DNA from: Anaerocolumna xylanovorans DSM 12503
GTDB lineage: Bacteria > Bacillota > Clostridia > Lachnospirales > Lachnospiraceae
Assembly: GCF_900143645.1 (NCBI RefSeq)
Contig: NZ_FRFD01000004.1
Location: 248,001 to 312,000, forward strand
Direction: 5' to 3'
DNA length: 64,000 nt
Numbering within the stretch: position 1 is the first letter of the stretch; every line of letters starts with the position of its first letter. A model generated the notes under the pieces. It did not search any database. It saw nothing but the letters and a program-made list of their open reading frames with translations, and was not told where the DNA came from. The position numbers were made by a program, and so were the translations under genes. Below are positions 15,209-24,262 of this stretch, in pieces.

Positions 15209-16597
15209 TTACAATCCCTGGAGTCCTTCTCCATTAGAGGTAATAATATCACGGTACCAATAGGCCGAATCCTTCAATGTTCTTTTTTGTGTTTCAAAAT
15301 CCACATGGATTAGACCAAAGCGTTCGCCGTATCCCTGGGACCATTCAAAATTGTCCATAATGGACCAGGCAAAATATCCGACAACGTTTACTCCTTCATC
15401 CAATGCCTTTGACAGCTCTAAAAGATACCGGTTCATAAAGTCTATCCGCTGCGGATCATGTACTTTTCCGTCAAGACTTACCCAGTCTGCCATGGATAAT
15501 CCGTTTTCGGTAATCAATACCGGCAGATGATATCTCTCAAAAAGAAATTTCGGCATATAGTGGAGTACCTTTGGAGTAACCGGCCATTTAAAAGCGGTGC
15601 GGTCAAAGCCAATCTTTTTCTCTGCTTGAACATATCCTTCTTCCGTATGCCTGATTCCGGATCCTCTGTAGAGATTGATTCCTAAAAAGTCCAGGGGCTG
15701 GCTGATTAATGCAAGGTCCTCTTCCTTTAAAAGGGCTTCCGGAAAATATTCAGCAAATGCTTCTATGCCTTCTTTCGGGTATCTGCCATGTACAATGGGA
15801 TCAATCCACCAACTGGTGTTCCATAAATTCTTGGCAGAAGCATCAAAAGCTGCTCTTCTTGCAGCATCTATATCCTCTTTTTTATCTGTTACCGGATATA
15901 CCTCGCTGGCACAGGGCGCATATCCTACCATACAGGGCTTTGCCGAATATTTTCTTATGGTCTGTACCGCCTTGCCGTGGGCAAGGAATAAATGGTGCAT
16001 TGCCTGGAATACCTCCGGGTAAGGAAGCTTAAGCTTAGGTGCGCATTCTCCCAGAAGATGCCCTATAATAATATGGCATTGCGATTCATTAAAGGTTATC
16101 CAATGGGTAACGCGGTCTGAAAGCTTATCCGTTACAACTTTTACATATTCGGCAAACCAGTCAGGGCTATCGGGATTTGACCACCCGCCAAGGTTCATGA
16201 GTGCCTGTGGTAAGTCCCAGTGAAACAGGGTGACATAAGGCTCAATTCCTGCCTTTAAAAGTTCATCTACCAAATCACCGTAAAAGTCCAGCCCTTTCTC
16301 GTTGATTTTGCCCTTTCCCTCCGGTAATACACGGGACCAGCTGATAGACAAGCGGTAAGCTTTTAAGCCGATTTCCTTCATTAAGGCAACATCTTCTTTG
16401 TACCGGTGATAATGGTCACAGGCAACATCTCCGGTATCTCCATTATCTATATTCATACGTCCCGTTCCAGAGTCAACATTTTTATCATGGCTGTAAACAT
16501 CCCAAATGGAAAGTCCTCTGCCATCTTCCATCGCCGCACCTTCAATCTGGTAGGCAGCCGCAGCCGCGCCCCAGAGAAAATCCTTTGGAAAACTCAT
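15209..16597 (-). CDS. GH1 beta-glucosidase / 6-phospho-beta-glucosidase family
   Basis: 462-residue glycoside hydrolase family 1 enzyme. It starts with the family signature FPKDFLWGAAAAAYQIEGA; the acid/base glutamate lies in ITFNES (usually TFNEP) near residue 170 and the nucleophile in LITENG near 360. AWSIMDNFEWSQGYGERFGL matches the aglycone/glucose-binding region of beta-glucosidases, where W and E bind glucose O4/O6, so an unphosphorylated substrate is likely. This fits its position downstream of an ABC-type (not PTS) sugar transporter. No signal peptide, so cytoplasmic. It appears to hydrolyse beta-glucosides imported by the adjacent Lpl-type transporter. Confidence 0.93.
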   Translation of the reverse strand: MSFPKDFLWGAAAAAYQIEGAAMEDGRGLSIWDVYSHDKNVDSGTGRMNIDNGDTGDVACDHYHRYKEDVALMKEIGLKAYRLSISWSRVLPEGKGKINEKGLDFYGDLVDELLKAGIEPYVTLFHWDLPQALMNLGGWSNPDSPDWFAEYVKVVTDKLSDRVTHWITFNESQCHIIIGHLLGECAPKLKLPYPEVFQAMHHLFLAHGKAVQTIRKYSAKPCMVGYAPCASEVYPVTDKKEDIDAARRAAFDASAKNLWNTSWWIDPIVHGRYPKEGIEAFAEYFPEALLKEEDLALISQPLDFLGINLYRGSGIRHTEEGYVQAEKKIGFDRTAFKWPVTPKVLHYMPKFLFERYHLPVLITENGLSMADWVSLDGKVHDPQRIDFMNRYLLELSKALDEGVNVVGYFAWSIMDNFEWSQGYGERFGLIHVDFETQKRTLKDSAYWYRDIITSNGEGLQGL

Positions 16598-16645
16598 ATC
16601 TATGCCTCACCTTCCTATTAACAATAATATTATTTGCAATCAGTA

Positions 16646-17524
16646 TCAGCCCTTTACTGCGCCAATCACAATTCCCTTTACAAAATACCGCTGGAAAAAC
16701 GGATAAACAATCAGAATTGGAACAGCACCGATTACAGCCACTGCCATACGGATTGCCGTAGAGGGCATGGAGGCAGCGGAGGCTCCGGCAGCCGCAGCCT
16801 TTCTAAGCATTTCGATATTTTGGAGCATTTTATTTAAAAATACCTGAATACTGTAGAATTCATCCTTATTTACATAGTATAGACCATTTATCCAATCATT
16901 CCAATATCCAAGTCCGACTAAAAGCACCAGGGTAGCAAGGATGGGAAGGGACATGGGAAGTACAATACGCAGCAATATTTTCATCTCTCCTGCCCCGTCA
17001 ACTTTGGCAGCTTCCATGACCTCTTCGGGGATATTGGTAGTAAAGTAAGCCCGCATCATAATAACATTGAAAGCTCCAAGCATCAGGTTGGGAATAATCA
17101 GTGCCCAAATGGTATTCTTAATATGAAACGTCTGTGTCCACATCATATAGGAAGGGACCAGACCGCCGTTAAAAAGCATGGTAAAGAATACAAAGAAAGC
17201 AAGAATATTTCTCCCCGGCAGATTCTTTTTTGATAAGGGATAGGCCAGTAAAGTGGTTAGAGTCAGGTTGATAAGTGTCCCTATGACCGTAACAACTATG
17301 GAGACCGTATAGCCTCTGACAATGGAATTGGTATCAAAAAGAAGATACTTATAAGCGATCAGGTCAATCTTTCTTGGAATAAAGCTATAACCGCTTTTCA
17401 TTAATACATTCTCTGCTGTAATGGAGGAACTGATAAGAAGCAGAATGGGAATGATACAGAACAGGCACAGCAATATCATGATTGCATGGGCGATTATTTG
17501 AAATGTTTTACTTTTTTCTACCAT
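16646..17524 (-). CDS. Carbohydrate ABC transporter permease (LplC-like)
   Basis: 292-residue inner-membrane permease of the binding-protein-dependent family. Six membrane segments are visible, starting IIAHAIMILLCLFCIIPILL near residue 10. The EAA loop contacting the ATPase is EAAKVDGAGEMKILLRIVLP (about residues 178-197), and the C-terminus ends RYFVKGIVIGAVKG, typical of LplC/YtcP proteins. It follows the other permease with a 12-base gap. No ATPase gene is in the cluster, as usual for Lpl-type systems that share a common MsmX/MsiK ATPase. Confidence 0.94.
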   Translation of the reverse strand: MVEKSKTFQIIAHAIMILLCLFCIIPILLLISSSITAENVLMKSGYSFIPRKIDLIAYKYLLFDTNSIVRGYTVSIVVTVIGTLINLTLTTLLAYPLSKKNLPGRNILAFFVFFTMLFNGGLVPSYMMWTQTFHIKNTIWALIIPNLMLGAFNVIMMRAYFTTNIPEEVMEAAKVDGAGEMKILLRIVLPMSLPILATLVLLVGLGYWNDWINGLYYVNKDEFYSIQVFLNKMLQNIEMLRKAAAAGASAASMPSTAIRMAVAVIGAVPILIVYPFFQRYFVKGIVIGAVKG

Positions 17525-17536
17525 AGGTATTCTCCT

Positions 17537-18475
17537 TTAAAACAGTGCGTTTTCTTTGCTGAATCTTCGTACGATGCCATTGGCAGTAAGAACCAGAAGA
17601 AAGCCTACCACAGACTGGTAAAAGCCTGCCGCAGCAGCCATTCCCAGGTTATTTAACTGGGTCAGTCCTCTATATACATAGGTATCGATCGTATTAGTAA
17701 CGTCCACAAGTACTCCGCTGTTCATCGGTACCTGATAGAACAAACCGAAATCAGAATAGAATATACGCCCGATAGCCATTAGGGTCAAAGTTATAACGGT
17801 TACTTTTAATCCGGGCAGGGTGATATAACGTATCTGCTGGAAACGTCCCGCCCCGTCAATGACAGCTGCCTCATAATATCCTTTATCAATTCCCACTAAG
17901 GTTGCGTAATAGATAATACAGTTATAGCCAAAGCTCTTCCATAATTGCACTATTACCAGAATAAACGGCCAGTATTTCGGCTCGGAATACCAGGAAATTG
18001 ACTTTCTTCCAAACAAAGGCAGGATAGTTTGATTTAAGTAACCTGTCTGGGTATTTAAAAATCCATACACAATATAGCTGACAACTACAATGGAAATCAG
18101 AAAGGGGATAAGAATTACTGTCTGGTACATCTTCTTTGCCTTATCTGCTCTTATTTCATTTAAGAGGATTGCTACTGCAATGGACACGGCAGTGCCAATT
18201 ATGATAAATACAGCATTATAAGCTAAGGTATTTCGGGTAATCGTAAAGGCATCTTTGGTGGCAAAAAGAAATTCAAAGTTCTTAAAACCAATATTCGGAC
18301 TTTTAAACATTCCTAATTTATAGTCAAACTTTTTAAATGCCATGACTATTCCAAACATAGGAATATAGTTATTGATAATCAGATATAAAATTCCCGGGAG
18401 CATCATCAGATAAAAAGGCAGGAATTTTTTAAATTGTCTTAGTTTGTGTTTTAGCTTGCTGGAGGTTTTATTCAT
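17537..18475 (-). CDS. Carbohydrate ABC transporter permease (LplB-like)
   Basis: 312-residue permease with a basic N-terminus (KLKHKLRQFKKF) and six membrane segments. The EAA motif is EAAVIDGAGRFQQIRYITLP (about residues 203-222). The signature NYIPMFGIVMAFKKFDY near residue 36-52 is characteristic of LplB/YteP-type permeases. It partners the LplC-like permease and the lipoprotein binding protein. A stem-loop between the binding-protein gene and this one probably sets the usual excess of binding protein over permease. Confidence 0.94.
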   Translation of the reverse strand: MNKTSSKLKHKLRQFKKFLPFYLMMLPGILYLIINNYIPMFGIVMAFKKFDYKLGMFKSPNIGFKNFEFLFATKDAFTITRNTLAYNAVFIIIGTAVSIAVAILLNEIRADKAKKMYQTVILIPFLISIVVVSYIVYGFLNTQTGYLNQTILPLFGRKSISWYSEPKYWPFILVIVQLWKSFGYNCIIYYATLVGIDKGYYEAAVIDGAGRFQQIRYITLPGLKVTVITLTLMAIGRIFYSDFGLFYQVPMNSGVLVDVTNTIDTYVYRGLTQLNNLGMAAAAGFYQSVVGFLLVLTANGIVRRFSKENALF

Positions 18476-18502
18476 GTCGGACTCCTTTATCCTTTAAATC
18501 AG

Positions 18503-18535
18503 ATATCCGGCAGGCTTTGCCGCACTACCGGATAT
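18503..18535 (-). terminator. Intercistronic stem-loop in the lpl operon
   Basis: ATATCCGG / CCGGATAT pair around a GC-rich inner stem (TGCGGCAAAGCC). It lies between the binding protein and permease genes without a U-run and so is more likely an mRNA-stability or partial-termination element. Confidence 0.6.
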
Positions 18536-18545
18536 TATCTCTGAA

Positions 18546-20045
18546 TTATTTGTTAGCTGCCAGCCAGGCGTCTAACTGCTTTTGCTTTTCCGTGATTATC
18601 GTATCAAGCCCTGCTGCCTTTAACTCGTCATTCATTTTCGGGAGTGCCTCATCAGGGTTAACAGAACCACAATCCAGACTGGCCTCATATTTGCTGACCA
18701 CATTCTGGCAGGCTGTAACTTCATTTAATACATTGGAATTGTCCCAAACAAAGCCCTTAGCCGGTGAAGATTTGGCTGACTTATTGAATTCGCCAAGCTT
18801 TGTCCATACGTCCGGGTCATCTCCCTGCCATACGGAAGTTATCTGTTCATTCGGCCATGCCCAGCCTACAACGGAATATCCCGTATTGGAAGCATCTACG
18901 CCGTCTGCATAAGCAATAATATTCTTATCTTTATCCACATATTTGTAGTTCTTGCCCTCAATGCCATTTACAAGCAGATTGGCTATTTCAGGATTTGTGT
19001 ACATGAGATTTAACATCTGCATTGCTTTATCAGGTTTCTTGCTGTTGTTTGCAATACACCAGGCGGCATTAACCATAGTGGTTATAGAATGTGCATCATA
19101 CATGGTAACTGCAACAATGTCTTTGCCGCATTTTCTGGTTTCCTCTGCCTCAAAACCGGCTTTGATGGGAGTAAAGGTACCAAAACCCACCCCGGAGCGG
19201 ATTAAAGTATCATAGGATTCTGTAGTATTTGCTGCATCCGGCATCATAAGCCCATTCTGCACCCATTTGTACATATAGCTTGCATACTCTTTATAAGACT
19301 GTGAATCATAGAGGTTAACAATCTGTGTACTGTCTAAGAGGGCATTTTCAAGTACTCCAAGGGAATCTCCCAGGGTATCGGCCGGTAAAGGTCTCATCAT
19401 TGTACCGGCATTGGCTACGATAGGCCAGATATCCGGATGAGCTTCCTTTACTTTTTGTAAGTCTGCTTCCAGCTCTGCATAGGTCTTCTTTACGGTGTAA
19501 TCAATACCTACTTCATCTGCAATGGCCTTATCCATTAAAAAGCCTCTTGCCTGTGCTTTATCTTTGTTCATCGGTATGCCGTAAACTTTGCCTCCGACTG
19601 TTACGCACTTAAAGTCATCGGCGGATATGGAACTTAACATGTCAGGTCCGTATTGCTTTAGTAAATCATCTATGGCTACAATCTGGTTACTGGATGCCAT
19701 AGAAGGAAGGGAAACCTCCCAGGGAAATGCATAGAATAAATCCAGCTTTTCTCCCGATGTAAGTGCAAGGTTAAGCTGCTCTTTCGTAACATTACGTGCC
19801 AGTTCAACCTTACAGCCAATTAGCTTTTCTGTTATTTCACTAACCTTTGCTGCAATTGCATCACAATCCTCTGTTGTAGCTGCATAAGGTGCATAAATCG
19901 TAACGGTGTAAGTATCCTCCTCTTTCCCCTGTGTCTGTGTTTCATCGCCCTTCTTTCCAGATGAGCTGCAGCCGGCAAGAGCTACTGTCAGCATCGCTAT
20001 TGTCAAAAACAAGGCTGTGATCTTTTTACCAAATATAGTTTTCAT
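18546..20045 (-). CDS. Sugar-binding lipoprotein (LplA-like)
   Basis: 499-residue extracellular solute-binding protein. A signal peptide (FGKKITALFLTIAMLTVALAG) ends at a lipobox ALAGC, so Cys26 is lipidated and the protein is anchored outside the membrane. After a short S/G/Q/E linker comes a two-lobe binding domain; the C-terminal part (MNDELKAAGLDTIITEKQKQ, LDAWLAANK) matches the DUF3502-type tail of LplA relatives. It is the first gene of a transporter set followed by two permeases and GH1. The cognate sugar is likely a beta-glucoside or cello-oligosaccharide, inferred from the GH1 gene. Confidence 0.93.
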   Translation of the reverse strand: MKTIFGKKITALFLTIAMLTVALAGCSSSGKKGDETQTQGKEEDTYTVTIYAPYAATTEDCDAIAAKVSEITEKLIGCKVELARNVTKEQLNLALTSGEKLDLFYAFPWEVSLPSMASSNQIVAIDDLLKQYGPDMLSSISADDFKCVTVGGKVYGIPMNKDKAQARGFLMDKAIADEVGIDYTVKKTYAELEADLQKVKEAHPDIWPIVANAGTMMRPLPADTLGDSLGVLENALLDSTQIVNLYDSQSYKEYASYMYKWVQNGLMMPDAANTTESYDTLIRSGVGFGTFTPIKAGFEAEETRKCGKDIVAVTMYDAHSITTMVNAAWCIANNSKKPDKAMQMLNLMYTNPEIANLLVNGIEGKNYKYVDKDKNIIAYADGVDASNTGYSVVGWAWPNEQITSVWQGDDPDVWTKLGEFNKSAKSSPAKGFVWDNSNVLNEVTACQNVVSKYEASLDCGSVNPDEALPKMNDELKAAGLDTIITEKQKQLDAWLAANK

Positions 20046-20164
20046 TACTCCTCTTTGCTCCTTCCTTTGTTTATGTTACCATTTTACACTTACATCTTAA
20101 TTAGCTCTACCAATTCTGTTACCTTTCATCATTAATAAAATAACCACTTTGCTCTTATATCAGC

Positions 20165-20204
20165 AAAAAAGTTACATTCCTTATCAGAAATGTAACTTTT
20201 TTTA
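20165..20204 (-). terminator. Terminator after the response regulator gene
   Basis: AAAAGTTACATT / AATGTAACTTTT pair, with TTTTTT on the minus side (and on the plus side). It ends the yesM-yesN transcript before the lplA promoter region. Confidence 0.8.
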
Positions 20205-21800
20205 TTTTGTATCTCCCCGCAGCCGGTCATCCATTGGCGCGGCACCCATTATTTTTTTATAGGTCTGGGAAAAATGAGAGAAATTCGTATAACCTACCTT
20301 AGAGGCAATCATGCTGATGGACATATTGGTGGACTTTAATAAGGCCTGCGCTAACTTCATCTTTTCCAGTATGATATATTCTTTCAGCGAAACACCCATT
20401 TCATTTTTAAACAGCCTTGAAACATAATTCTGATTAAGAAATACCAGATTAGCGATATCTCCCCGGCGGATATCCTTATCCAGATTGCTTCTGATATACT
20501 GCAGCATCGTATCTATCTGATTCTTCTGCTTTTCGTCCGAAGTTAGGGCTTCATTAAAGAAAGCAGCCACATACCATACCAGCCATTTCATTTCTTCCAC
20601 AGAGGTATATGCCGTTAAAGACCGCTTTAGGACCTCCTGGTTTTCAAATATATGGCTGGGCTTAATGCCGAGACGGTCTGAAACAGTATAAATCAATTGC
20701 ATAAATTCATGATAAAACCTTCTAAGAAAATCTCCTCCAAGCCCTTCCTCCGCATATATACGGTCAAGGATTAAAAAGGCCTCTTTTTGAAGACTTTCAG
20801 CCGCACCATTAAGTAACAGCTCCTCTAAACCTGCGCATAAATTCTGCTTCATTTCTTCATTTTCCGTAATCCTGCCTGCCTTATCCGGTACAAACACCCT
20901 GCTTAAAAGAGCCACATTATCCTCTCTTTGCTTTATAAGGCTTTTTATGCATACCGACAGCTCGCCAACCTCCTGGCAGCCGGTAAAATAGCAGGCAATT
21001 CTGCAAAGAAAATATTTGTCATATACCTCAATAAGCTGGCTTAGCTGACGGTAAACCGCCTCCTCTTCCATTTCATTGATTTCTTCCGTGTAAACTGCAA
21101 ACACATAATTCTCCCTGTCCATCTGAAGCAGCAGTATCTTCTGTCCATAATAGGAAAATAACTCCGACACTATATTATTCATAGTATAACGAAGCAGCTG
21201 CGACTCCCACGAATCGATTGCCATACTCCACCTTTGGATATGTACCAGGCAGGCATACCCTAACTTACCGGTCTTTAGGCGAACTCCCAGAGTCTCTAAG
21301 GTCTGGCAGGAAGTTTCCACATCCTGCCCTGTTCCCAAAAACACTTCCTTTAAAAATCCTTCCAAAAGAACATCCTTTTTCTCATAAAGTGTCTTTCCAT
21401 AAGAGGAGTATTCTGTCTTTTTTCTTTTGACCCGTATCTTTTCCATGGCACGAAGGATAACATTCTCCACCTCTTCATAACGTGCCGGCTGGAGAATGTA
21501 TTCAAAGCTTCCAAGCCTTATCGCTTCTTTTGCATACATAAAATCAGCATGAGCCGTTAAAAAGATACATTCTAAATCCATATTTTGTTCCTTGGTCCAG
21601 GCATAAAGACTTAATCCGTTTTCCGCAGGCATTTCGATATCACAAAGCATAATATCAACCTGGTATTCCTTTAGGATTTTTTTTGCCTCGTAGGCGTTAT
21701 ATGCCTTAAGAGTGCGGTTTACTTTAAGCTTATTCCAGTCTACTCCAAAAAGTATTCCGCTGACTACAATAGTTTGGTCATCTACGATTAATACTGTCAT
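20202..21800 (-). CDS. Response regulator with AraC output domain (YesN-like)
   Basis: 532-residue two-component regulator. The receiver domain (1-120) starts TVLIVDDQTIV and carries the phospho-acceptor aspartate in MLCDIEMPAENGL (about residue 54). A long middle region separates it from the C-terminal AraC-type double helix-turn-helix (about 425-525: DIRRGDIANLVFLNQNYVSR, then SMIASKVGYTNFSHFSQTYK). Its ATG overlaps the stop of the histidine kinase gene by four bases, so both are made together. It likely activates the downstream lplA-permease-GH1 genes on sensing sugar. Confidence 0.94.
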   Translation of the reverse strand: MTVLIVDDQTIVVSGILFGVDWNKLKVNRTLKAYNAYEAKKILKEYQVDIMLCDIEMPAENGLSLYAWTKEQNMDLECIFLTAHADFMYAKEAIRLGSFEYILQPARYEEVENVILRAMEKIRVKRKKTEYSSYGKTLYEKKDVLLEGFLKEVFLGTGQDVETSCQTLETLGVRLKTGKLGYACLVHIQRWSMAIDSWESQLLRYTMNNIVSELFSYYGQKILLLQMDRENYVFAVYTEEINEMEEEAVYRQLSQLIEVYDKYFLCRIACYFTGCQEVGELSVCIKSLIKQREDNVALLSRVFVPDKAGRITENEEMKQNLCAGLEELLLNGAAESLQKEAFLILDRIYAEEGLGGDFLRRFYHEFMQLIYTVSDRLGIKPSHIFENQEVLKRSLTAYTSVEEMKWLVWYVAAFFNEALTSDEKQKNQIDTMLQYIRSNLDKDIRRGDIANLVFLNQNYVSRLFKNEMGVSLKEYIILEKMKLAQALLKSTNMSISMIASKVGYTNFSHFSQTYKKIMGAAPMDDRLRGDTK

Positions 21801-23521
21801 CCGTTTACCTCATTTGCTTTATCTTTATAGGGCAGATAGATTTCGATACAGGAACCGTTGGAACGGCTGAATAGAATCGTACCTTTATCTCCGTAAATCA
21901 ATTCTATTCTCTTCTTTACATTGCTAATTCCAATATTTTCCCTGTCCAGTTCTCCTTTGGTACCATTTATCTTCTCCAAAACCTCATCTGAAAAACCCGT
22001 TCCGTTGTCTAAAATGGTAATACATACATAAGATTCTGTTTCATCTTTTATTAAGGAAATTCTTACGGATATTATCAAGTCTCTGTCAAGTTGTCTTCCA
22101 TGTTTTACAGAATTTTCAACAAATGTCAGAATGGATAAGGGCGGTATCCGAAAATCCATCAGGCTTGTATCAATATCAATGTTGCAGCTTGGAGGGTTGG
22201 AAAGGGTCATTTGCTGCAATAAAATGTAGTTCCTGACATTCTCCATCTCATCGGATACCGATATTAATACAGAATTATTGCGAAACATTCTTCTAAGATA
22301 ATCCGAAAGGACCAGTATCATGTCCTGTATTTCCTGATATTTCTTCTGCTCTGCAAGAGCATAAAAGTTCTTAAGGCAGTTTAAAAAGAAGTGAGGTCTG
22401 ATCTGAATCTGCAGGTACTGCATCTGCGTATTTTTTGTTTCCATCTCTTTTTCATAAGCAGCAATTCTCATCCATTTAATTTGCTCTATCATTTCATTGA
22501 AGGTCTTGCTTACCTGCAGGAATTCATCGATTTGGTAATTCTCACTCATTTTGGCTTCCATATTACCTTCCTTAATGGACTCCATAGTTGTGATAAGGCG
22601 GTTTAGGGGTATAAAATAAGTTTTTCGAAGTACCAGATATACAAAGGGCAATGCCAGAGTGATAAGGCCGGACATCGCTAACAGTATTATCTGGCTGACA
22701 TCCATATAATTAAGAAGTCCCTGGTAATGTGTAATATAAAGCTGATTAATTCCGGCAGAAGACAGCGGCCGCTGCACTATCATAAAGTCATGGCTGCTGC
22801 CTGTTATATAATATCTTTTCTTGGTCTGTTTAATTTCAATTCCGTTATCCTTTATATAATCCTGGTAAATCAGAGGTTCTCCATCTATAGAGGCATACAT
22901 CAAAAAATCCATGCCCTTGTTTCCCTGCTTATCCTGCGGTTTTATAGCCAAATCAAAATTTATGACAGCACCGGCATAGGTGGTACCGTTTTTTAATATC
23001 AGCACCACATATTTATTTCCATCGATATCATAAACAGTCCAGCCGGAATTTACTTTATTCTCTGTGATAATTTTATAGAGATATTTCTTTATAGAAGTTT
23101 TCTGCCCATACTTATAGGTCTCATCGCCGTTATAGCTGATGCGGAGCATATCATACTTTGTGGAGTACGCAAATAAGATACCAATTGTATTTTTGTGAGT
23201 ATTCAGATAATCCTCGTACTTTCCCAGGATATCCTGTCCGCACATGTAGACTTCCAAGGCATTTAACTGGTAATTCCATCTAAGAAAGCTTCTGTCATTT
23301 GCCAGAGAGTTGGAAAGATAGTATTGGGCGCTGCTTATATCCTGTTCCAGAAGAGTTTCGTATAAATATATGGTGTTCTCGTTATTCTGGGTTATCTTTT
23401 CATTGAGTACCCGAAGCATATAGACGTTGTAAAGAAGCAGCATTGCCAAAAGCGGCACTACAAACAGAAACATTATCAGCATTATCTGCCCTTTCGTTGT
23501 TCTTCTGGCCATCCGCTTCAT
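21797..23521 (-). CDS. Sensor histidine kinase (YesM-like)
   Basis: 574-residue membrane histidine kinase. TM1 lies at about residues 12-34 and TM2 at about 275-298; between them is an extracytoplasmic sensor domain of about 240 residues. A HAMP segment follows (PLNRLITTMESIKEGNMEAK). The phospho-acceptor histidine is in IRPHFFLNCLKNFYALAEQK (His_kinase family), and LTFVENSVKHG is the N box of the ATPase, with NGTGF and GISNVKKRIELIYGD after it. It pairs with the overlapping response regulator. Its promoter is consensus-like. Confidence 0.94.
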   Translation of the reverse strand: MKRMARRTTKGQIMLIMFLFVVPLLAMLLLYNVYMLRVLNEKITQNNENTIYLYETLLEQDISSAQYYLSNSLANDRSFLRWNYQLNALEVYMCGQDILGKYEDYLNTHKNTIGILFAYSTKYDMLRISYNGDETYKYGQKTSIKKYLYKIITENKVNSGWTVYDIDGNKYVVLILKNGTTYAGAVINFDLAIKPQDKQGNKGMDFLMYASIDGEPLIYQDYIKDNGIEIKQTKKRYYITGSSHDFMIVQRPLSSAGINQLYITHYQGLLNYMDVSQIILLAMSGLITLALPFVYLVLRKTYFIPLNRLITTMESIKEGNMEAKMSENYQIDEFLQVSKTFNEMIEQIKWMRIAAYEKEMETKNTQMQYLQIQIRPHFFLNCLKNFYALAEQKKYQEIQDMILVLSDYLRRMFRNNSVLISVSDEMENVRNYILLQQMTLSNPPSCNIDIDTSLMDFRIPPLSILTFVENSVKHGRQLDRDLIISVRISLIKDETESYVCITILDNGTGFSDEVLEKINGTKGELDRENIGISNVKKRIELIYGDKGTILFSRSNGSCIEIYLPYKDKANEVNG

Positions 23522-23562
23522 AACTTATGCACCCTTCTTTTTATTCTTTCTTATTATCCATT

Positions 23563-23591
23563 ATTGTATTTACAAATCTCTTGTTTGTCAA
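23563..23591 (-). promoter_or_regulatory. Promoter of the yesM-yesN operon
   Basis: TTGACA (23591-23586), 17 bases, TACAAT (23568-23563) on the minus strand, about 45 bases upstream of the kinase gene. Confidence 0.8.
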
Positions 23592-23613
23592 ATACAATAA
23601 CTTTATAAAATAT

Positions 23614-23632
23614 TTACATATTTAGTATGTAA
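23614..23632. promoter_or_regulatory. Candidate operator palindrome between divergent promoters
   Basis: TTACATA TTTAG TATGTAA, a perfect 7-bp inverted repeat. It lies 13 bases upstream of the rrf2 -35 and 22 bases upstream of the yesM -35. The binding protein is unknown; the Rrf2 regulator is one candidate. Confidence 0.5.
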
Positions 23633-23645
23633 TTTTCATTGCCTC

Positions 23646-23674
23646 TTGAAATCCTACTATTCCCATGTTATTAT
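23646..23674 (+). promoter_or_regulatory. Promoter of the Rrf2 regulator gene
   Basis: TTGAAA (23646-23651), 17-base spacer, TATTAT (23669-23674). The gene has an AAAGGAGG ribosome site 35 bases further on. Confidence 0.75.
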
Positions 23675-23708
23675 AAGGTAATAAATAAATTTCATAAAGG
23701 AGGAATCG

Positions 23709-24146
23709 ATGAAAATATCGACTAAAGGCCGCTATGCATTGCGTTTGATGCTCGACCTGGCTCTTCACAACACAGGTGAATACGTCACAATTAAGAGCAT
23801 TTCTGCCAGGCAGGAAATATCCGATAAATACCTGGAGCAAATTATTACCCAGCTTAGCCGAGCCGGGTATGTGAAAAGTATAAGAGGAGCCCAAGGCGGC
23901 TACCGTCTTGCCAAAGCACCGGAAGAATATACGGTGGGAATGATTTTAAGACTGATTGAAGGCAGTATGGCACCGGTAAGCTGCTTAGAGGAAGGGGCCG
24001 ATCCCTGTTCAAGAAGCAGTCAATGTGCAACCTTGGAGGTCTGGAAAGAATTGTATGAGGCCATCAATAATGTGATAGACAATATAACCCTGGCAGATTT
24101 GGTTGATAAGCAAAACAGCCTTACCGGAAATGATTATGTTATATAA
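23709..24146 (+). CDS. Rrf2-family regulator (CymR/IscR type)
   Basis: 145-residue Rrf2 protein. The N-terminal winged helix is typical (MKISTKGRYALRLMLDLAL; SISARQEISDKYLEQIITQL; SIRGAQGGYRLAK). Three cysteines follow in SCLEEGADPCSRSSQC, the arrangement of iron-sulfur-binding IscR-like members, whereas Bacillus CymR lacks this set. The next gene on the strand is metY, so a role in cysteine/methionine or iron-sulfur control is likely. In Firmicutes, CymR forms a complex with a cysteine synthase; none is nearby, although cysE lies 14 kb away. Confidence 0.92.
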   Translation: MKISTKGRYALRLMLDLALHNTGEYVTIKSISARQEISDKYLEQIITQLSRAGYVKSIRGAQGGYRLAKAPEEYTVGMILRLIEGSMAPVSCLEEGADPCSRSSQCATLEVWKELYEAINNVIDNITLADLVDKQNSLTGNDYVI

Positions 24147-24148
24147 AA

Positions 24149-24259
24149 ATATCAAATCAGGGATTTGATATTCACGAAAGGAGTTATGTTGAAAAATGAA
24201 TTTTTCAACTACGTATTCAGGAATATCAAATCAAAGATTTGATATTCACGAAAGGAGTT
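24149..24259 (+). repeat. Tandem RBS-carrying repeat element before metY
   Basis: The 116-base gap between the rrf2 regulator and metY is nearly all repeat. AATATCAAATC...GATTTGATATT, CACGAAAGGAGTTAT occurs at 24149-24187 and again at 24212-24259; between the copies are TTGAAAAATGAATTTTTCAA and CTACGTATTCAGG. The second copy donates the metY ribosome site. The middle and right parts match the element before cysE almost exactly. Confidence 0.88.
24186..24242 (+). CDS. Possible 18-aa upstream ORF of metY
   Basis: ATG 24186 follows a GAAAGGAG ribosome site identical to that of metY. The frame [18 protein letters not shown] ends at 24242, inside the second palindrome. The equivalent position before cysE has no start codon or SD, so the peptide may be a by-product of repeat duplication rather than a leader peptide. 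Confidence 0.22.
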   Translation: MLKNEFFNYVFRNIKSKI

Positions 24260-24262
24260 ATT

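Noticed and set aside
23622..23894. 90-aa minus-strand ORF overlapping the Rrf2 gene
   Set aside because: It covers the rrf2 promoter and helix-turn-helix coding region in antisense; no family resemblance.
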